From: Sporolactobacillus kofuensis
GTDB taxonomy: Bacteria; Bacillota; Bacilli; Bacillales; Sporolactobacillaceae
Direction of reading: 5' to 3'
Length of the DNA stretch: 64,000 bases
NCBI RefSeq assembly: GCF_042660205.1
Contig: NZ_JBHSTQ010000007.1
Coordinates: 62,001-126,000 of the forward strand
Part shown: piece after piece, positions 16,825-25,396 of the stretch
Numbering within the stretch: position 1 is the first letter of the stretch
Layout of the letters: every line of letters starts with the position of its first letter
Notes under the pieces: generated by a model
Told to the model about the DNA's origin: nothing
Databases searched by the model: none
The model's input: only the letters and a program-made list of their open reading frames with translations
Translations under genes and position numbers: made by a program

Positions 16825-18093
16825 TTAGAACCATCCTCGAAATCGTGCAGATTCCGCCATTTTGTATACTCCAGCAATATACGCAGCCTTTTTCATCGGG
16901 ATCTTTCGCTCTTCAGCAATTTCGTGAACACTTGAAAATGCATCGGCCAAGATCTGCTTCACACGCATCTCGCCTTCTTCTTTACTCCAAATCAAACCTT
17001 GTCGGTTTTGTGCCCACTCGATATAGGAAGAAGTGATGTCTCCAGAACTCGTCAATATTTCCGGAACGAACAGAATTCCGTTATTCGTTATCCATTCTGC
17101 AGCCTGATCAGTCACTGCGCCGCTTGAAGCTTCAATAACAAGTTTACTCTTCATCGACCTCACATTTTGCTCCGTAATTGGGTCGGAAACAGCGGCAAGA
17201 ACCATGATATCGGCCGACTTTTCCATTAATTCTTTGCTTGTCAATGTATGTTTGTACATTTTTGTGATTGTTCCAAAACTATCACGGCATTCAATTAACG
17301 AATCCATATCTAAGCCTTGTTCTTGATAGACGGCACCATACGCATCGGAAAGTCCGGTTATTGTCACTCCTGAATCTGCTAAGGACTTTGCCACGTAGCC
17401 CCCTAGAGATCCAAAGCCCTGAACGATTGCAGTCGCTTCGGTTAATTCAATACCTAGCTTTCGTGCGGCTTCAGATATAAACAACACAATGCCACGTCCT
17501 GCAGCATTCTTTCGACTTTTTAAGCCACCGAGTACAATCGGCTTACCTGTAATAAATCCGGCAGACTGATCTGGGCATAGCTTGCTGTACTCATCCATCA
17601 TCCAAGCCATGATTTGAGAATTCGTAAAAATATCCGGTGCAGGTATGTCTTGATAAGGACCAATCACAGAGCTGATTGCCTGTATGTATCCACGACTTAG
17701 AAGTTCCAGTTCCCGAAATGAGAGTTCCCGAGGTTCACAGATGACTCCACCTTTTGCTCCGCCAAAAGGAATACTCAGTAACCCATTTTTCAAACTATTC
17801 ATGATTGAAAGAGATTCCATTTGTGTTTCTGTGACTTCTGGATGAAACAGTACCCCACCCTTTGTTGGTCCAATTGAGAAACTATGTTGGACGCGATAAC
17901 CTGTAAAGACGCGTACATGTCCACTATCCATCTTAACCGGAATTCTCACCGATAAGCTACGTTGTGGTTCACTCAGCAGTTGATAGACATCCTCTGAAAA
18001 GCCCAATTCCTTCAGCGCTTGCTTCATCTGCATGCGTACCGCTGACAAAGATTGATCCTGTTTAATCCTATATTCCTGATGGAAAACAGACAC
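16825..18093 (-). CDS. gudB: NAD-specific glutamate dehydrogenase
   Basis: Catalyses oxidative deamination of glutamate to 2-oxoglutarate. Family motifs include GPTKGGVLFHPEVT, PFGGAKGG (catalytic Lys), PAPDIFTNSQIMAWMMDEY, and the NAD-binding loop VQGFGSLGG near residue 225. At 422 aa it is full length and has no duplication like the one that inactivates GudB in laboratory B. subtilis. The start is GTG 18093, eight bases after AAAGGA. It lies between sleB and ypbH, as gudB does in related genomes. RocG is an equally good name on sequence alone. Confidence 0.93.
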   Translation of the reverse strand: MSVFHQEYRIKQDQSLSAVRMQMKQALKELGFSEDVYQLLSEPQRSLSVRIPVKMDSGHVRVFTGYRVQHSFSIGPTKGGVLFHPEVTETQMESLSIMNSLKNGLLSIPFGGAKGGVICEPRELSFRELELLSRGYIQAISSVIGPYQDIPAPDIFTNSQIMAWMMDEYSKLCPDQSAGFITGKPIVLGGLKSRKNAAGRGIVLFISEAARKLGIELTEATAIVQGFGSLGGYVAKSLADSGVTITGLSDAYGAVYQEQGLDMDSLIECRDSFGTITKMYKHTLTSKELMEKSADIMVLAAVSDPITEQNVRSMKSKLVIEASSGAVTDQAAEWITNNGILFVPEILTSSGDITSSYIEWAQNRQGLIWSKEEGEMRVKQILADAFSSVHEIAEERKIPMKKAAYIAGVYKMAESARFRGWF

Positions 18094-18232
18094 CCAAATC
18101 GTCCTTTCTCTAGATAACCCCAAATGTTATTTGATAAATACGGATGATTATTCAGCATTTTAACTCATGAGCAAGTGAATTCGTGCATACCTATTATTGA
18201 AAAAGATGTGATGCTTTTACAGGCGAGGGAAT

Positions 18233-18263
18233 GAAAAACTCCGCTCATTCAGCTCTGCGGAGT
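18233..18263 (-). terminator. Terminator overlapping the 3' end of ypbH
   Basis: On the minus strand ACTCCGC and GCGGAGT form a stem followed by TTTTTC. The upstream arm is part of the last codons of ypbH (Thr-Pro-Gln), so stop codon and terminator are nested. Confidence 0.8.
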
Positions 18264-18863
18264 GTCAATGAAGTATCGGTAGATTTCAGAAATGGCCTTA
18301 CCTTTAATCAGGCATTTTCCATATTCCTCAATTCTATAGATCGTAATTGTCGAGGTATTTCCATATTCAGCCAGTATTGCAACAAGCGTTTCGAGATCAT
18401 GCTCATCACTCAATTGATTTTCATCAAAATGAATATAATATTTATTTTCAAAAAGAAAGAGGCTGCCTGTACGAATATCCAGATCATATAGGGTCTTCGT
18501 TAGTGAAATGACATCTTCAAACTGTTCAAACTGATAAAGGACATCCTGGCTTTCATCCAGTGTCACCTGCATTTGGATAAAATCATCGTCATCTTCAAAC
18601 TCATCATCCTCATGGTGTCCGTCTCTTCCTCGAGAAACAATCACAACCATGCCTTGTGCAGGTAGTGAGAATACCTCTACATCAATCGGACCTGAGGCTT
18701 CAAAACCCAGCTCATCATCAGCCTCCAACATCATATCACGAAAGAGTTTCTCGACTCTTGGTAAGTCATGCCACATGTCTTCCTTTGTAATGCCTCGTTC
18801 TTTGAGATCATCGAAAGTCAGGAAAATTTTGATTTTGTCACCATTTAAACGTTCCAATCGCAT
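18249..18863 (-). CDS. ypbH: MecA-family ClpC adaptor YpbH
   Basis: Adaptor that delivers substrates to the ClpC unfoldase. The N-terminal substrate-binding part (MRLERLNGDKIKIFLTFDDL) and the C-terminal ClpC-binding part (AILAEYGNTSTITIYRIEEYGK) match YpbH much better than MecA itself. An acidic linker (HHEDDEFEDDDDF, about residues 83-95) separates them. Length 204 aa. In B. subtilis YpbH acts in sporulation and modestly in competence; by family the role is proteolysis targeting. The gene is monocistronic; 229 bases separate it from ypbG. Confidence 0.93.
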   Translation of the reverse strand: MRLERLNGDKIKIFLTFDDLKERGITKEDMWHDLPRVEKLFRDMMLEADDELGFEASGPIDVEVFSLPAQGMVVIVSRGRDGHHEDDEFEDDDDFIQMQVTLDESQDVLYQFEQFEDVISLTKTLYDLDIRTGSLFLFENKYYIHFDENQLSDEHDLETLVAILAEYGNTSTITIYRIEEYGKCLIKGKAISEIYRYFIDTPQS

Positions 18864-19092
18864 CGCAAATGTCCTCCTTGCCCCTCCAGCCTAATCTCTT
18901 CTTTGCACCACCGAAGACTCTTTATTACATGTATATGATCTCGGCACTTTTCGGTGTCTACTGTCTTAAGGTATCTCTGATCAGACAACGAAAAACCGAC
19001 CGGATTCTTTTACTACACAGCGAACAAGAGACTTGAGTGTAGTATACAACGCAACAACAAAAATGTACATGCTTTTACACTTTCCAGCGGCT

Positions 19093-19851
19093 TTAACCCT
19101 TTCTAAGGGTAAGCATTAACGCGTCGGGTTTGGCTCCGAAACGAAGTGGAAGTTTGGTCGTACCAAATCCGCTACTGATGATTAGTGTGCCAAATGAATA
19201 CCTTTTTACCCCTGCTTTTTCCTTTAATCGATAGCCGAAAAGACTGATTTGCCCGCTATGTGTATGTCCAGAAATGACAAAATCGACGCACATAGACCGA
19301 GCAAGTTGGTGTTTAATATTCGGGTTGTGACTGAATAGCAAAGTAGGCACTCCTACTTTTCTTGAACCTAATGTTCTCATAAGGTCATCATGATTCTTAG
19401 ACGTATCATTCACGCCGGAAAAATTAATCGAGTAACCATTTCTATCAATCACACAGGTTTCATTATCTAACACGGTCACTTGCATGTCGTTCAGGATACT
19501 TGCCACTTGATTGTGGCCCGCTTCCCAGTCGTGATTGCCCCATACAAAAAGTACCGGTCCAAGCTTTTTGAGCCGTCTCACATTTTCACGAACTCTCGCC
19601 CATGGTACGCCCTTCTCTGTAAGATCACCGCCAATGACAATATAATCCGGATTGCGGCTAAATGAACTTAGCCACTGTTCTGAAATTTCTCGGCGATGAA
19701 TATCCGAGATAAAGAAAATAGTCACTCCTTCAAAGTCACTACTGAGATTTTGAACTGCTAAATCCAATTTAACCAAACGGTTCATATGTGCTTCGTAAAA
19801 CATGAAAATCATCAACAGGACAAGACCTGCAATTAAATAATAAAGTGTCAT
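19093..19851 (-). CDS. ypbG: Metallophosphoesterase YpbG
   Basis: Calcineurin-like phosphoesterase anchored by one N-terminal membrane segment (about residues 3-18). All metal-binding motifs are present: FISDIHRRE (DxH), GGDLTEKG (GDxxE type), WGNHDWEAG (GNHD), and ISGHTHSGQ near the end. Relatives include YkuE and YaeI. The start chosen is ATG 19851 (MTLYYLIAG), seven bases after GGGGGG; an in-frame extension to 19980 has no support and would cover the cotJ promoter on the other strand. The physiological substrate is unknown. Confidence 0.88.
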   Translation of the reverse strand: MTLYYLIAGLVLLMIFMFYEAHMNRLVKLDLAVQNLSSDFEGVTIFFISDIHRREISEQWLSSFSRNPDYIVIGGDLTEKGVPWARVRENVRRLKKLGPVLFVWGNHDWEAGHNQVASILNDMQVTVLDNETCVIDRNGYSINFSGVNDTSKNHDDLMRTLGSRKVGVPTLLFSHNPNIKHQLARSMCVDFVISGHTHSGQISLFGYRLKEKAGVKRYSFGTLIISSGFGTTKLPLRFGAKPDALMLTLRKG

Positions 19852-19949
19852 TTGAAAGCCCCCCACCATGGATCCATTCAAAAAAAGATTCGCATCACTC
19901 TTTATGATTGCGTCAAAAGTAGATTTTTTATGGATTTTAAAAGCATCGG

Positions 19950-19978
19950 TCTTTATACGAGCACCACTGGCATATAAC
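19950..19978 (+). promoter_or_regulatory. Possible SigE promoter of cotJABC
   Basis: TCTTTAT, 14 bases, then CATATAAC resembles a SigE promoter and lies about 40 bases before the cotJA start. SigE control of cotJ is known in B. subtilis. The match is partial. Confidence 0.33.
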
Positions 19979-20020
19979 AAGATGATGAGTTTATACGAAT
20001 GTCCGAAAGGAGGTGTTCAT

Positions 20021-20257
20021 TTGGCGACTTACAGAAAGTGGTATACACCTTATGTCAGTCCTCTCGATCCTTGCCCACCGCTTGTACCTGTGTCCTATGA
20101 GACACCTGTACAGCTCTATCTTGGTTTTCAACCGACTGGTATGAAGCAATTCTCACCATTTGAAGCGCTTGCACATGGGACGCTATGGCCGGGACTCTTC
20201 ACGCCGTACACCAACCCCTATGCGTCGAAAAAAAGGAGGCATGATAACGATGGCTGA
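20021..20257 (+). CDS. cotJA: Spore coat protein CotJA
   Basis: A 78-residue coat polypeptide of the inner coat. The family pattern is clear: YTPYVSPLDPCPP, then PVQLYLGFQPTGMKQFSPFEAL and GTLWPGLFTPYTNPY. The start is TTG 20021, four bases after AAAGGAGGTGTT; longer in-frame starts would run into the opposite ypbG gene. First gene of the cotJABC operon, overlapping cotJB by eight bases. The operon sits between ypbG and ypbF, a place where B. subtilis has no cotJ. Confidence 0.93.
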   Translation: MATYRKWYTPYVSPLDPCPPLVPVSYETPVQLYLGFQPTGMKQFSPFEALAHGTLWPGLFTPYTNPYASKKRRHDNDG

Positions 20258-20519
20258 GCCTAAACCAGTTCCTGAAAGCTATTATTCGGATCTAAAATCG
20301 CTTCAAGCAATTGATTTTGTTCTCGTTGAGCTTACCTTGTACTTAGATACACATCCAAATGATTTGGATGCACTGAAACAGTTTAATTCAGCAGCAAAAA
20401 AAAGTGCAGAGCTTCGCCAAGACTTTGAAGCAAAATATGGACCACTTCAGCAGTTTGGACAGAGCCTCTCCGCTTATCCTTGGCAATGGAAAGATACCCC
20501 ATGGCCGTGGCAGGTTTAA
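20250..20519 (+). CDS. cotJB: Spore coat protein CotJB
   Basis: An 89-residue partner of CotJA and CotJC. It contains the conserved LKSLQAIDFVLVELTLYLDTHP followed by ALKQFN and a Trp/Pro-rich tail (YPWQWKDTPWPWQV). The start ATG 20250 follows AAGGAGG by about 10 bases and overlaps the end of cotJA, so translation is coupled. CotJB is thought to have a structural role in the coat; no enzymatic motif is seen. Confidence 0.92.
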   Translation: MAEPKPVPESYYSDLKSLQAIDFVLVELTLYLDTHPNDLDALKQFNSAAKKSAELRQDFEAKYGPLQQFGQSLSAYPWQWKDTPWPWQV

Positions 20520-20553
20520 GTTTAATTATTAATTCGTAAGGAGGCGGACATTC

Positions 20554-21120
20554 GTGTGGTATTATGAGAAAAAACTGCAGTACCCAGTCCGTGTCGGGGT
20601 ATGTAATCCAAGGATGGCAAAATTTTTGATTGAACAATATGGAGGTGCCGATGGTGAACTCGCCGCTGCACTCCGCTATTTGAATCAACGATACACAATC
20701 CCCAGTCGCGTCATGGGCCTACTTAATGACATTGGTACCGAAGAGTTCGCCCATCTTGAAATGATTGCAACGATGGTTTACAAACTTACAAAAGATGCCA
20801 CACCGGAGCAACTCAAGGAAGCAGGATTGGGTGATCATTATGTCGATCATGGCAAATCCATTTATTACCATAATGCTGCAGGGCAGAAGTTTGACATGTG
20901 TATTCAGTCTAAAGGTGATCCGATTGCTGATCTGTATGAAGATATTGCTGCTGAAGAGAAAGCTCGATCCACTTATCAATGGATTATCAATATTTCAGAT
21001 GATCCACTGATTAAAGATTCGCTTGGGTTCCTTCGTGAGCGTGAAATTGTTCACTCTCAACGTTTTCGTGAAGCTGTAGAATTACTTAAGGAGGAGCAGC
21101 AAAAAAAGAAAGTTTTTTAA
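20554..21120 (+). CDS. cotJC: CotJC, manganese catalase-like coat protein
   Basis: Ferritin-like four-helix protein of the manganese catalase family, 188 aa. Metal-ligand positions are visible in DGELAAALRYLNQR, GTEEFAHLEMIA, EDIAAEEKARSTYQW, and REREIVHSQRF. It starts with GTG (MWYYEKKLQYPV) after TAAGGAGG. It ends cotJABC and is followed by a strong terminator. Likely role: coat component with possible peroxide-protective activity; the activity is inference. Confidence 0.95.
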   Translation: MWYYEKKLQYPVRVGVCNPRMAKFLIEQYGGADGELAAALRYLNQRYTIPSRVMGLLNDIGTEEFAHLEMIATMVYKLTKDATPEQLKEAGLGDHYVDHGKSIYYHNAAGQKFDMCIQSKGDPIADLYEDIAAEEKARSTYQWIINISDDPLIKDSLGFLREREIVHSQRFREAVELLKEEQQKKKVF

Positions 21121-21145
21121 TCGAGTACTCCTGTAACGTTCACGC

Positions 21146-21180
21146 GGGCTGCTTGCTACTTAAGCAGCCCTTTTCTTTTC
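21146..21180 (+). terminator. Terminator of cotJABC
   Basis: GGGCTGCTT, a seven-base loop and AAGCAGCCC, then TTTTCTTTTC. It starts about 25 bases after the cotJC stop, and the convergent ypbF gene begins just beyond it. Confidence 0.93.
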
Positions 21181-21187
21181 ATGACCA

Positions 21188-21646
21188 CTATTTGTAGAAG
21201 AGATTAATATCATAATCTTTTTTTACGGTGGTTAATATGACGTATCGCGGTGAATCGCCATACGCATTCGCTTGCTCTTTTGGCCAGAGATGCTCCTCAC
21301 GGTCAATACATTCCTCTCGCAAATCATCGAAATCATCCTCTGCGTCCACGCGCTCACCATGACAATAGGTAAAGAGGATCATGAAAAAAAGACAACAGAA
21401 CAGCATCAGCCAAAGCTCAGGTCGTCCGATTAACGCATGAAAACCATGAATGGAACCTAAATTCTCCGAATGAAAAAAGAATAGATAGGTGATGAGTATA
21501 CCGCTACTGACCATTAAGCCGAGACCCACAACAGATTCTTTCTGTTTCCACTTATTTTTTTTCTCTTTTCGTTTGATTAATTCCAGTAAAATAGTATAGG
21601 TCCTTCCGGGAATCAATCCTTGATCACGAAAACCCTTCAGTGACAT
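21188..21646 (-). CDS. ypbF: YpbF-like membrane protein
   Basis: A 152-residue protein with a basic N-terminal region (KRKEKKNKWKQK), two membrane segments (about residues 38-60 and 78-95), and a charged C-terminal tail. Length, topology and position between ypbD and ypbG support the DUF2663 (YpbF) family; sequence identity cannot be checked here. Function is unknown. The start follows AGGGGTGA. YpbE, which lies next to it in B. subtilis, is absent. Confidence 0.65.
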   Translation of the reverse strand: MSLKGFRDQGLIPGRTYTILLELIKRKEKKNKWKQKESVVGLGLMVSSGILITYLFFFHSENLGSIHGFHALIGRPELWLMLFCCLFFMILFTYCHGERVDAEDDFDDLREECIDREEHLWPKEQANAYGDSPRYVILTTVKKDYDINLFYK

Positions 21647-21725
21647 TGCCGTTCACCCCTTTTTATAGGTTATGAATGCAATACAATAAATAGGACAATC
21701 CATGATCAATTTTTATCCATATTCC

Positions 21726-22298
21726 TTATTTAGCCCGTTTATTCTTTAACCACTTGTAGATCAGTCCTGAGGTGACGTTTACCGTAAAATGGGCCAGAAT
21801 TGGTGCAATTAGACTCTCAGTCAAAAGATAGAGACTTCCTAGACAAACACTGAAGACAGCTACTGTTATTAGTAACCGTGGTTTCTTCAGATAGCGAAAG
21901 TGAATGAATGTAAATACGACACACGTTGCAACAAAACCAATGAAATGCTGCACCAACCCTCGGAATAACACTTCCTCAATGAACGCAACCACAGCCATCG
22001 TTAATACAAGTGCTGGCAAAGGAAAGGCGCAAAACAGCCGTTCATCAAGATGATCCTCAGTGCCCCATCGTGTGGGAAGAATATAATCTACAACACCCTG
22101 AAGTGCTGCCATAATAATCCCGACGCCGAGACCAAGTGCAACCGATTTACTTTCAACGTGAAACCAAAGATTCAGTGGTAACGTTTCTACAAAAAAGATG
22201 CATAAACCCAAATCCAAAATTAATAAAAGCCCTTGCGATTGATACAATACATGCCGAATCTCTTTGTCGGTCATTTCATCGCTCATTGATGCTCTCAT
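21726..22298 (-). CDS. ypbD: CPBP family intramembrane metalloprotease
   Basis: Membrane protein of 190 aa with about five membrane segments. The CAAX protease/bacteriocin-processing (CPBP, Abi) motifs are EEVLFRG (around residue 108), a following FTFIHF with the metal-binding His, and a late HFTVN. The start overlaps the recQ stop in an ATGA arrangement, so it is coupled to recQ; ATG four codons later is also possible. The position after recQ matches B. subtilis ypbD. Substrate unknown. Confidence 0.88.
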   Translation of the reverse strand: MRASMSDEMTDKEIRHVLYQSQGLLLILDLGLCIFFVETLPLNLWFHVESKSVALGLGVGIIMAALQGVVDYILPTRWGTEDHLDERLFCAFPLPALVLTMAVVAFIEEVLFRGLVQHFIGFVATCVVFTFIHFRYLKKPRLLITVAVFSVCLGSLYLLTESLIAPILAHFTVNVTSGLIYKWLKNKRAK

Positions 22299-23833
22299 TT
22301 CTCATGGTCACTTCCTTTTAAAAGCAAAGTTAACCGTGCCCGCCATTCAAGTATTTGTTCTGAATGTGGACGATCTTCTGGTGATTCTTCTCCAGAAAAT
22401 GCATCGAATTGAAGACCACATTGATCGCAGCACAACTTTGGCTTATGTTGCTGCTTTTCTTTATAGAATGACTGATAAAATGCTCTTCGGCATGTGTTGC
22501 TGTTAATATAATCCTTCATCACTTTTAAATCATTCATTTGAATGATGCGCCGCTCACGGATGATTCTTCGACATTCGTCCAGAATAGACAAGAAACGTTT
22601 TTCTCGCGGAACTGCTCGTACTTGTTCATAAAGAAATCGTGCGGCAGTTTCACTTGCGCCACGTCCTTGCAATGTCTCTAAAAAGTTGTCTTTTGGTTCC
22701 GTCTGCAATAATCCTTGATCTAGTTCAACTAAAACCTGGTGAAGCATTGTGTCATCAGGAAAATTCATATCAATAAATCCAGAAGGGTAACGTTCATCTT
22801 GTTCTGTGTAATAAAGGACCGCAAGCCCCTGTTTTCCATCACGTGATGCGCGTCCTATTTCTTGAAGATAGGCATTCATCGTCCCTGGAAACTGAAAGTG
22901 TACGACTAAGCGAATATCTGGCTTATTGATGCCCATTCCAAATGCGTTCGTGCAACAGAGCACATCGAGTTCTCCATCGAGAAACTGATTTTGAATCTTT
23001 CTTCGGTCAACAGCATCCATACCACCGTGGTAGTACGCTGTACGCAGACCGGTATGTAGACGAATCTGTTCCGCTAGTCGCTCTGTCCAATCACGTGCAG
23101 CACAATAGACAATCCCGGGTAAACGAACTTTACTCAGTAATTGAATCAATTGGTCAACTTTTTCACTGTTGTCCATAACCTTCTTTACAATCAGAGCAAT
23201 ATTGCTTCGATCCACACTCATTAATAATTGCCTTACATCTCTTAAGTCCAATGCACGTGCAATATCTACGCGGACACGCTCATCTGCTGTTGCTGTGACA
23301 GCAAGACAAGGCGGATACCCGAGTTTTGCTTTAATTTGAGCCAAATAAAGATAGTCCGGACGAAAATCATGTCCCCATTGTGAGACACAGTGGGCTTCAT
23401 CGACCACAAACAAAGAAACCTTGGTCCGTTGCAATACAGCAAGTATTTGTGGTTGTCTAAGCATTTCTGGTGAAATAAACAGAAACCTCAATGTATTTAT
23501 TTTCTGCAATACACGCTTTCGTTCTTGTGGATGCATCAATCCATTCAGTGCTCGCGCTTGTTTTTCACCGATTTTGCGCAATTGATGCACTTGATCTTCC
23601 ATTAACGAAAGGAGCGGAGAAATGATTAATACTAAACCTTCCATCAGATACCCAGGGACTTCATAACAAATCGATTTTCCGCTCCCTGTTGGCATCATCG
23701 CAAAGACGTCATGACCATTCAGAACATCCTGGATGACTTGCCATTGACCAGCCCTGAATTGTTCATAGCCAAACTTCTCTTTAAGAATCACATGAGCTCG
23801 CTTCAGTTTCTGCGTTTCATCTCGAAGTTCCAC
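22295..23833 (-). CDS. recQ: RecQ-family ATP-dependent DNA helicase
   Basis: 3'-5' helicase close to B. subtilis RecS. Motifs in order: FRAGQWQVIQ, Walker A MPTGSGKSICYE (about residue 45), DEAHCVSQWGHDFRPDY, TATAD, GIVYCA, and QEIGRASRDG. A C-terminal zinc-type cluster reads CCDQCGLQFDAF. Length 512 aa from the GTG at 23833, nine bases after AAAGGGG. The start lies inside the last codons of ypbB, the usual recQ-ypbB overlap. It probably acts in recombination or replication-fork repair. Confidence 0.93.
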   Translation of the reverse strand: MELRDETQKLKRAHVILKEKFGYEQFRAGQWQVIQDVLNGHDVFAMMPTGSGKSICYEVPGYLMEGLVLIISPLLSLMEDQVHQLRKIGEKQARALNGLMHPQERKRVLQKINTLRFLFISPEMLRQPQILAVLQRTKVSLFVVDEAHCVSQWGHDFRPDYLYLAQIKAKLGYPPCLAVTATADERVRVDIARALDLRDVRQLLMSVDRSNIALIVKKVMDNSEKVDQLIQLLSKVRLPGIVYCAARDWTERLAEQIRLHTGLRTAYYHGGMDAVDRRKIQNQFLDGELDVLCCTNAFGMGINKPDIRLVVHFQFPGTMNAYLQEIGRASRDGKQGLAVLYYTEQDERYPSGFIDMNFPDDTMLHQVLVELDQGLLQTEPKDNFLETLQGRGASETAARFLYEQVRAVPREKRFLSILDECRRIIRERRIIQMNDLKVMKDYINSNTCRRAFYQSFYKEKQQHKPKLCCDQCGLQFDAFSGEESPEDRPHSEQILEWRARLTLLLKGSDHEK

Positions 23834-24917
23834 CGAACGTTTCCCCTTTTCGTACAGCATTCCTTGCCAAGGCAAGCCGAATCTGAAAATAGCTTGCCTG
23901 AGCTTTGAGTTGACTTTTTATCGCTTTCAGTTGGCGGGTTTTCGCTGCAGTTGCTGTTTGAATGATCTGAAGTTCCAATTCATCGGTCAAATAGTGGTTG
24001 ACTTCAAAATTCGGGTCTTTCAAAACGATTTCAACCAGATGGTCTTCAACTGTGCTTTCTGTCAACCGTCTGCTTCTTGCGACCTCGCCGAGGGATAAAC
24101 CATCACGAATGCGTTGCAATGTTTCTGCTGCTGAGCGTGAGAGTCCGCTTCTTTGTGTATGTAATAACTTACTGTTGTATGGAAATTGATCGGGTTTCTC
24201 CGCAATCTGTTTCATTACCCGCCGCAAACCCGACTTAAAGAGCAAACGACATTCATAATTGTCCCTGTCCGTTAATACCGCTATTTGACGAATCGTTAAA
24301 CCATTTTTTTTAAAACCGGTGAGCTGAGATACGAGCAAGTCAGCTTCTTTTGAAGGACAATTCGAGAGCAAGCGTACAAGTTCCTCATAAAAGCGATTGG
24401 CTAAATCATGACGACTTAGCGTTGTGCTCAGGAGGCATCGACGAACACTTTCTGTCACACTTGGCACATGCGTCAAGGGTAGGTAAGCTTGTTGATGATG
24501 CACCAATGCTGAAAGGGATTGCACCATTAACTGAAGCTTCAACCAATATTGGCTTTCATCATTGATGTAATCAGTTAACCTCAGCCCGTCCGGGAACAGA
24601 TTCGTCTTTTGACCAGCAAGTGCTTCATTCCCCATTTGCGTCAATATATAGTGATGACTATTATCATTTTTGGGGCAAATCCAACCTGCATGTTGGCATT
24701 CCATGATTAACGAATCAAACTCCATGCGGTCAAGATCCTCACACGTATGAAAAAAAGGTTCCACATGAAAAAGATAACTGTCTTGGATACTTTGTGCAGA
24801 TTTCTTACCCTTTAACAGATGATAAATTCCGGAGATCGTGCGTTCACCTTGAAAACAATGAATTAAATATAGGATCAGTTCATCGCGGTAGAGCAATTTG
24901 TTCGACTCCTCAATCAT
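23817..24917 (-). CDS. ypbB: YpbB, helix-turn-helix protein linked to RecQ
   Basis: A 366-residue protein upstream of and overlapping recQ. The C-terminal part (TLQRIRDGLSLGEVARSRRLTESTVEDHL, about residues 265-295) is a helix-turn-helix region like the helicase-associated HTH domain. The rest is alpha-helical and poorly conserved. The conserved overlap with recQ suggests a helper role in the same DNA repair process; this is inference. The start lies 150 bases from the divergent fer gene. Confidence 0.85.
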   Translation of the reverse strand: MIEESNKLLYRDELILYLIHCFQGERTISGIYHLLKGKKSAQSIQDSYLFHVEPFFHTCEDLDRMEFDSLIMECQHAGWICPKNDNSHHYILTQMGNEALAGQKTNLFPDGLRLTDYINDESQYWLKLQLMVQSLSALVHHQQAYLPLTHVPSVTESVRRCLLSTTLSRHDLANRFYEELVRLLSNCPSKEADLLVSQLTGFKKNGLTIRQIAVLTDRDNYECRLLFKSGLRRVMKQIAEKPDQFPYNSKLLHTQRSGLSRSAAETLQRIRDGLSLGEVARSRRLTESTVEDHLVEIVLKDPNFEVNHYLTDELELQIIQTATAAKTRQLKAIKSQLKAQASYFQIRLALARNAVRKGETFGGTSR

Positions 24918-25067
24918 GTGTTCCTTTTATTCTACCTTTTTTTAAACTAATTTTCGATAAGTGTTAACCAATGCTCCTTTAACGACTATTGAAATGGAGG
25001 AAGAGCTTCATTAGAATAATAGGGGTAGGAATTTTCCAAGCAATCATTTATTGGGAAGGATAGAAAA

Positions 25068-25316
25068 ATGGCTGAAAAATATTCAATCGTAAATAAAGAT
25101 ACGTGCATCGCTTGCGGTGCTTGTGCAGCAACTGCTCCGGATTTGTTTGATTATGATGATGAAGGACTCGCTTTTACGCTTCTTGATCAAAATACTGGAA
25201 ATGCTGCAGTTCCTGACGAGCTGCTTGAGGATCTCGTGGATGCTTATGAAGGCTGTCCCACTGAATCCATTTGCCTTTCTGACGAGCCTTTCAATGGTCA
25301 AGTCGTAAACCAATAA
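25068..25316 (+). CDS. fer: [4Fe-4S] ferredoxin
   Basis: Small electron carrier, 82 aa. The cluster ligands are visible as CIACGAC (three Cys) and a distant GCPTESI (fourth Cys followed by Pro); the second cluster motif of 2[4Fe-4S] ferredoxins is absent, so it binds a single cluster. The N-terminal KYSIVNKDTCIACG is typical of Bacillus Fer. The start follows GGAAGGATAG. It is divergent from ypbB, as in B. subtilis, and convergent with resE. Confidence 0.95.
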   Translation: MAEKYSIVNKDTCIACGACAATAPDLFDYDDEGLAFTLLDQNTGNAAVPDELLEDLVDAYEGCPTESICLSDEPFNGQVVNQ

Positions 25317-25349
25317 GTAAAAGCCTGCTCGTACCATTAGATAAGCGAT

Positions 25350-25390
25350 AAAAAAGAGAAATGAAGATGAGCTCCATTTCTCTTTTTTAT
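25350..25390. terminator. Two-way terminator between fer and resE
   Basis: AAAAAAGAGAAATG (25350-25363) and CATTTCTCTTTTTT (25375-25388) are perfect arms with A and T runs at the ends, serving both convergent genes. Confidence 0.92.
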
Positions 25391-25396
25391 ATTATT

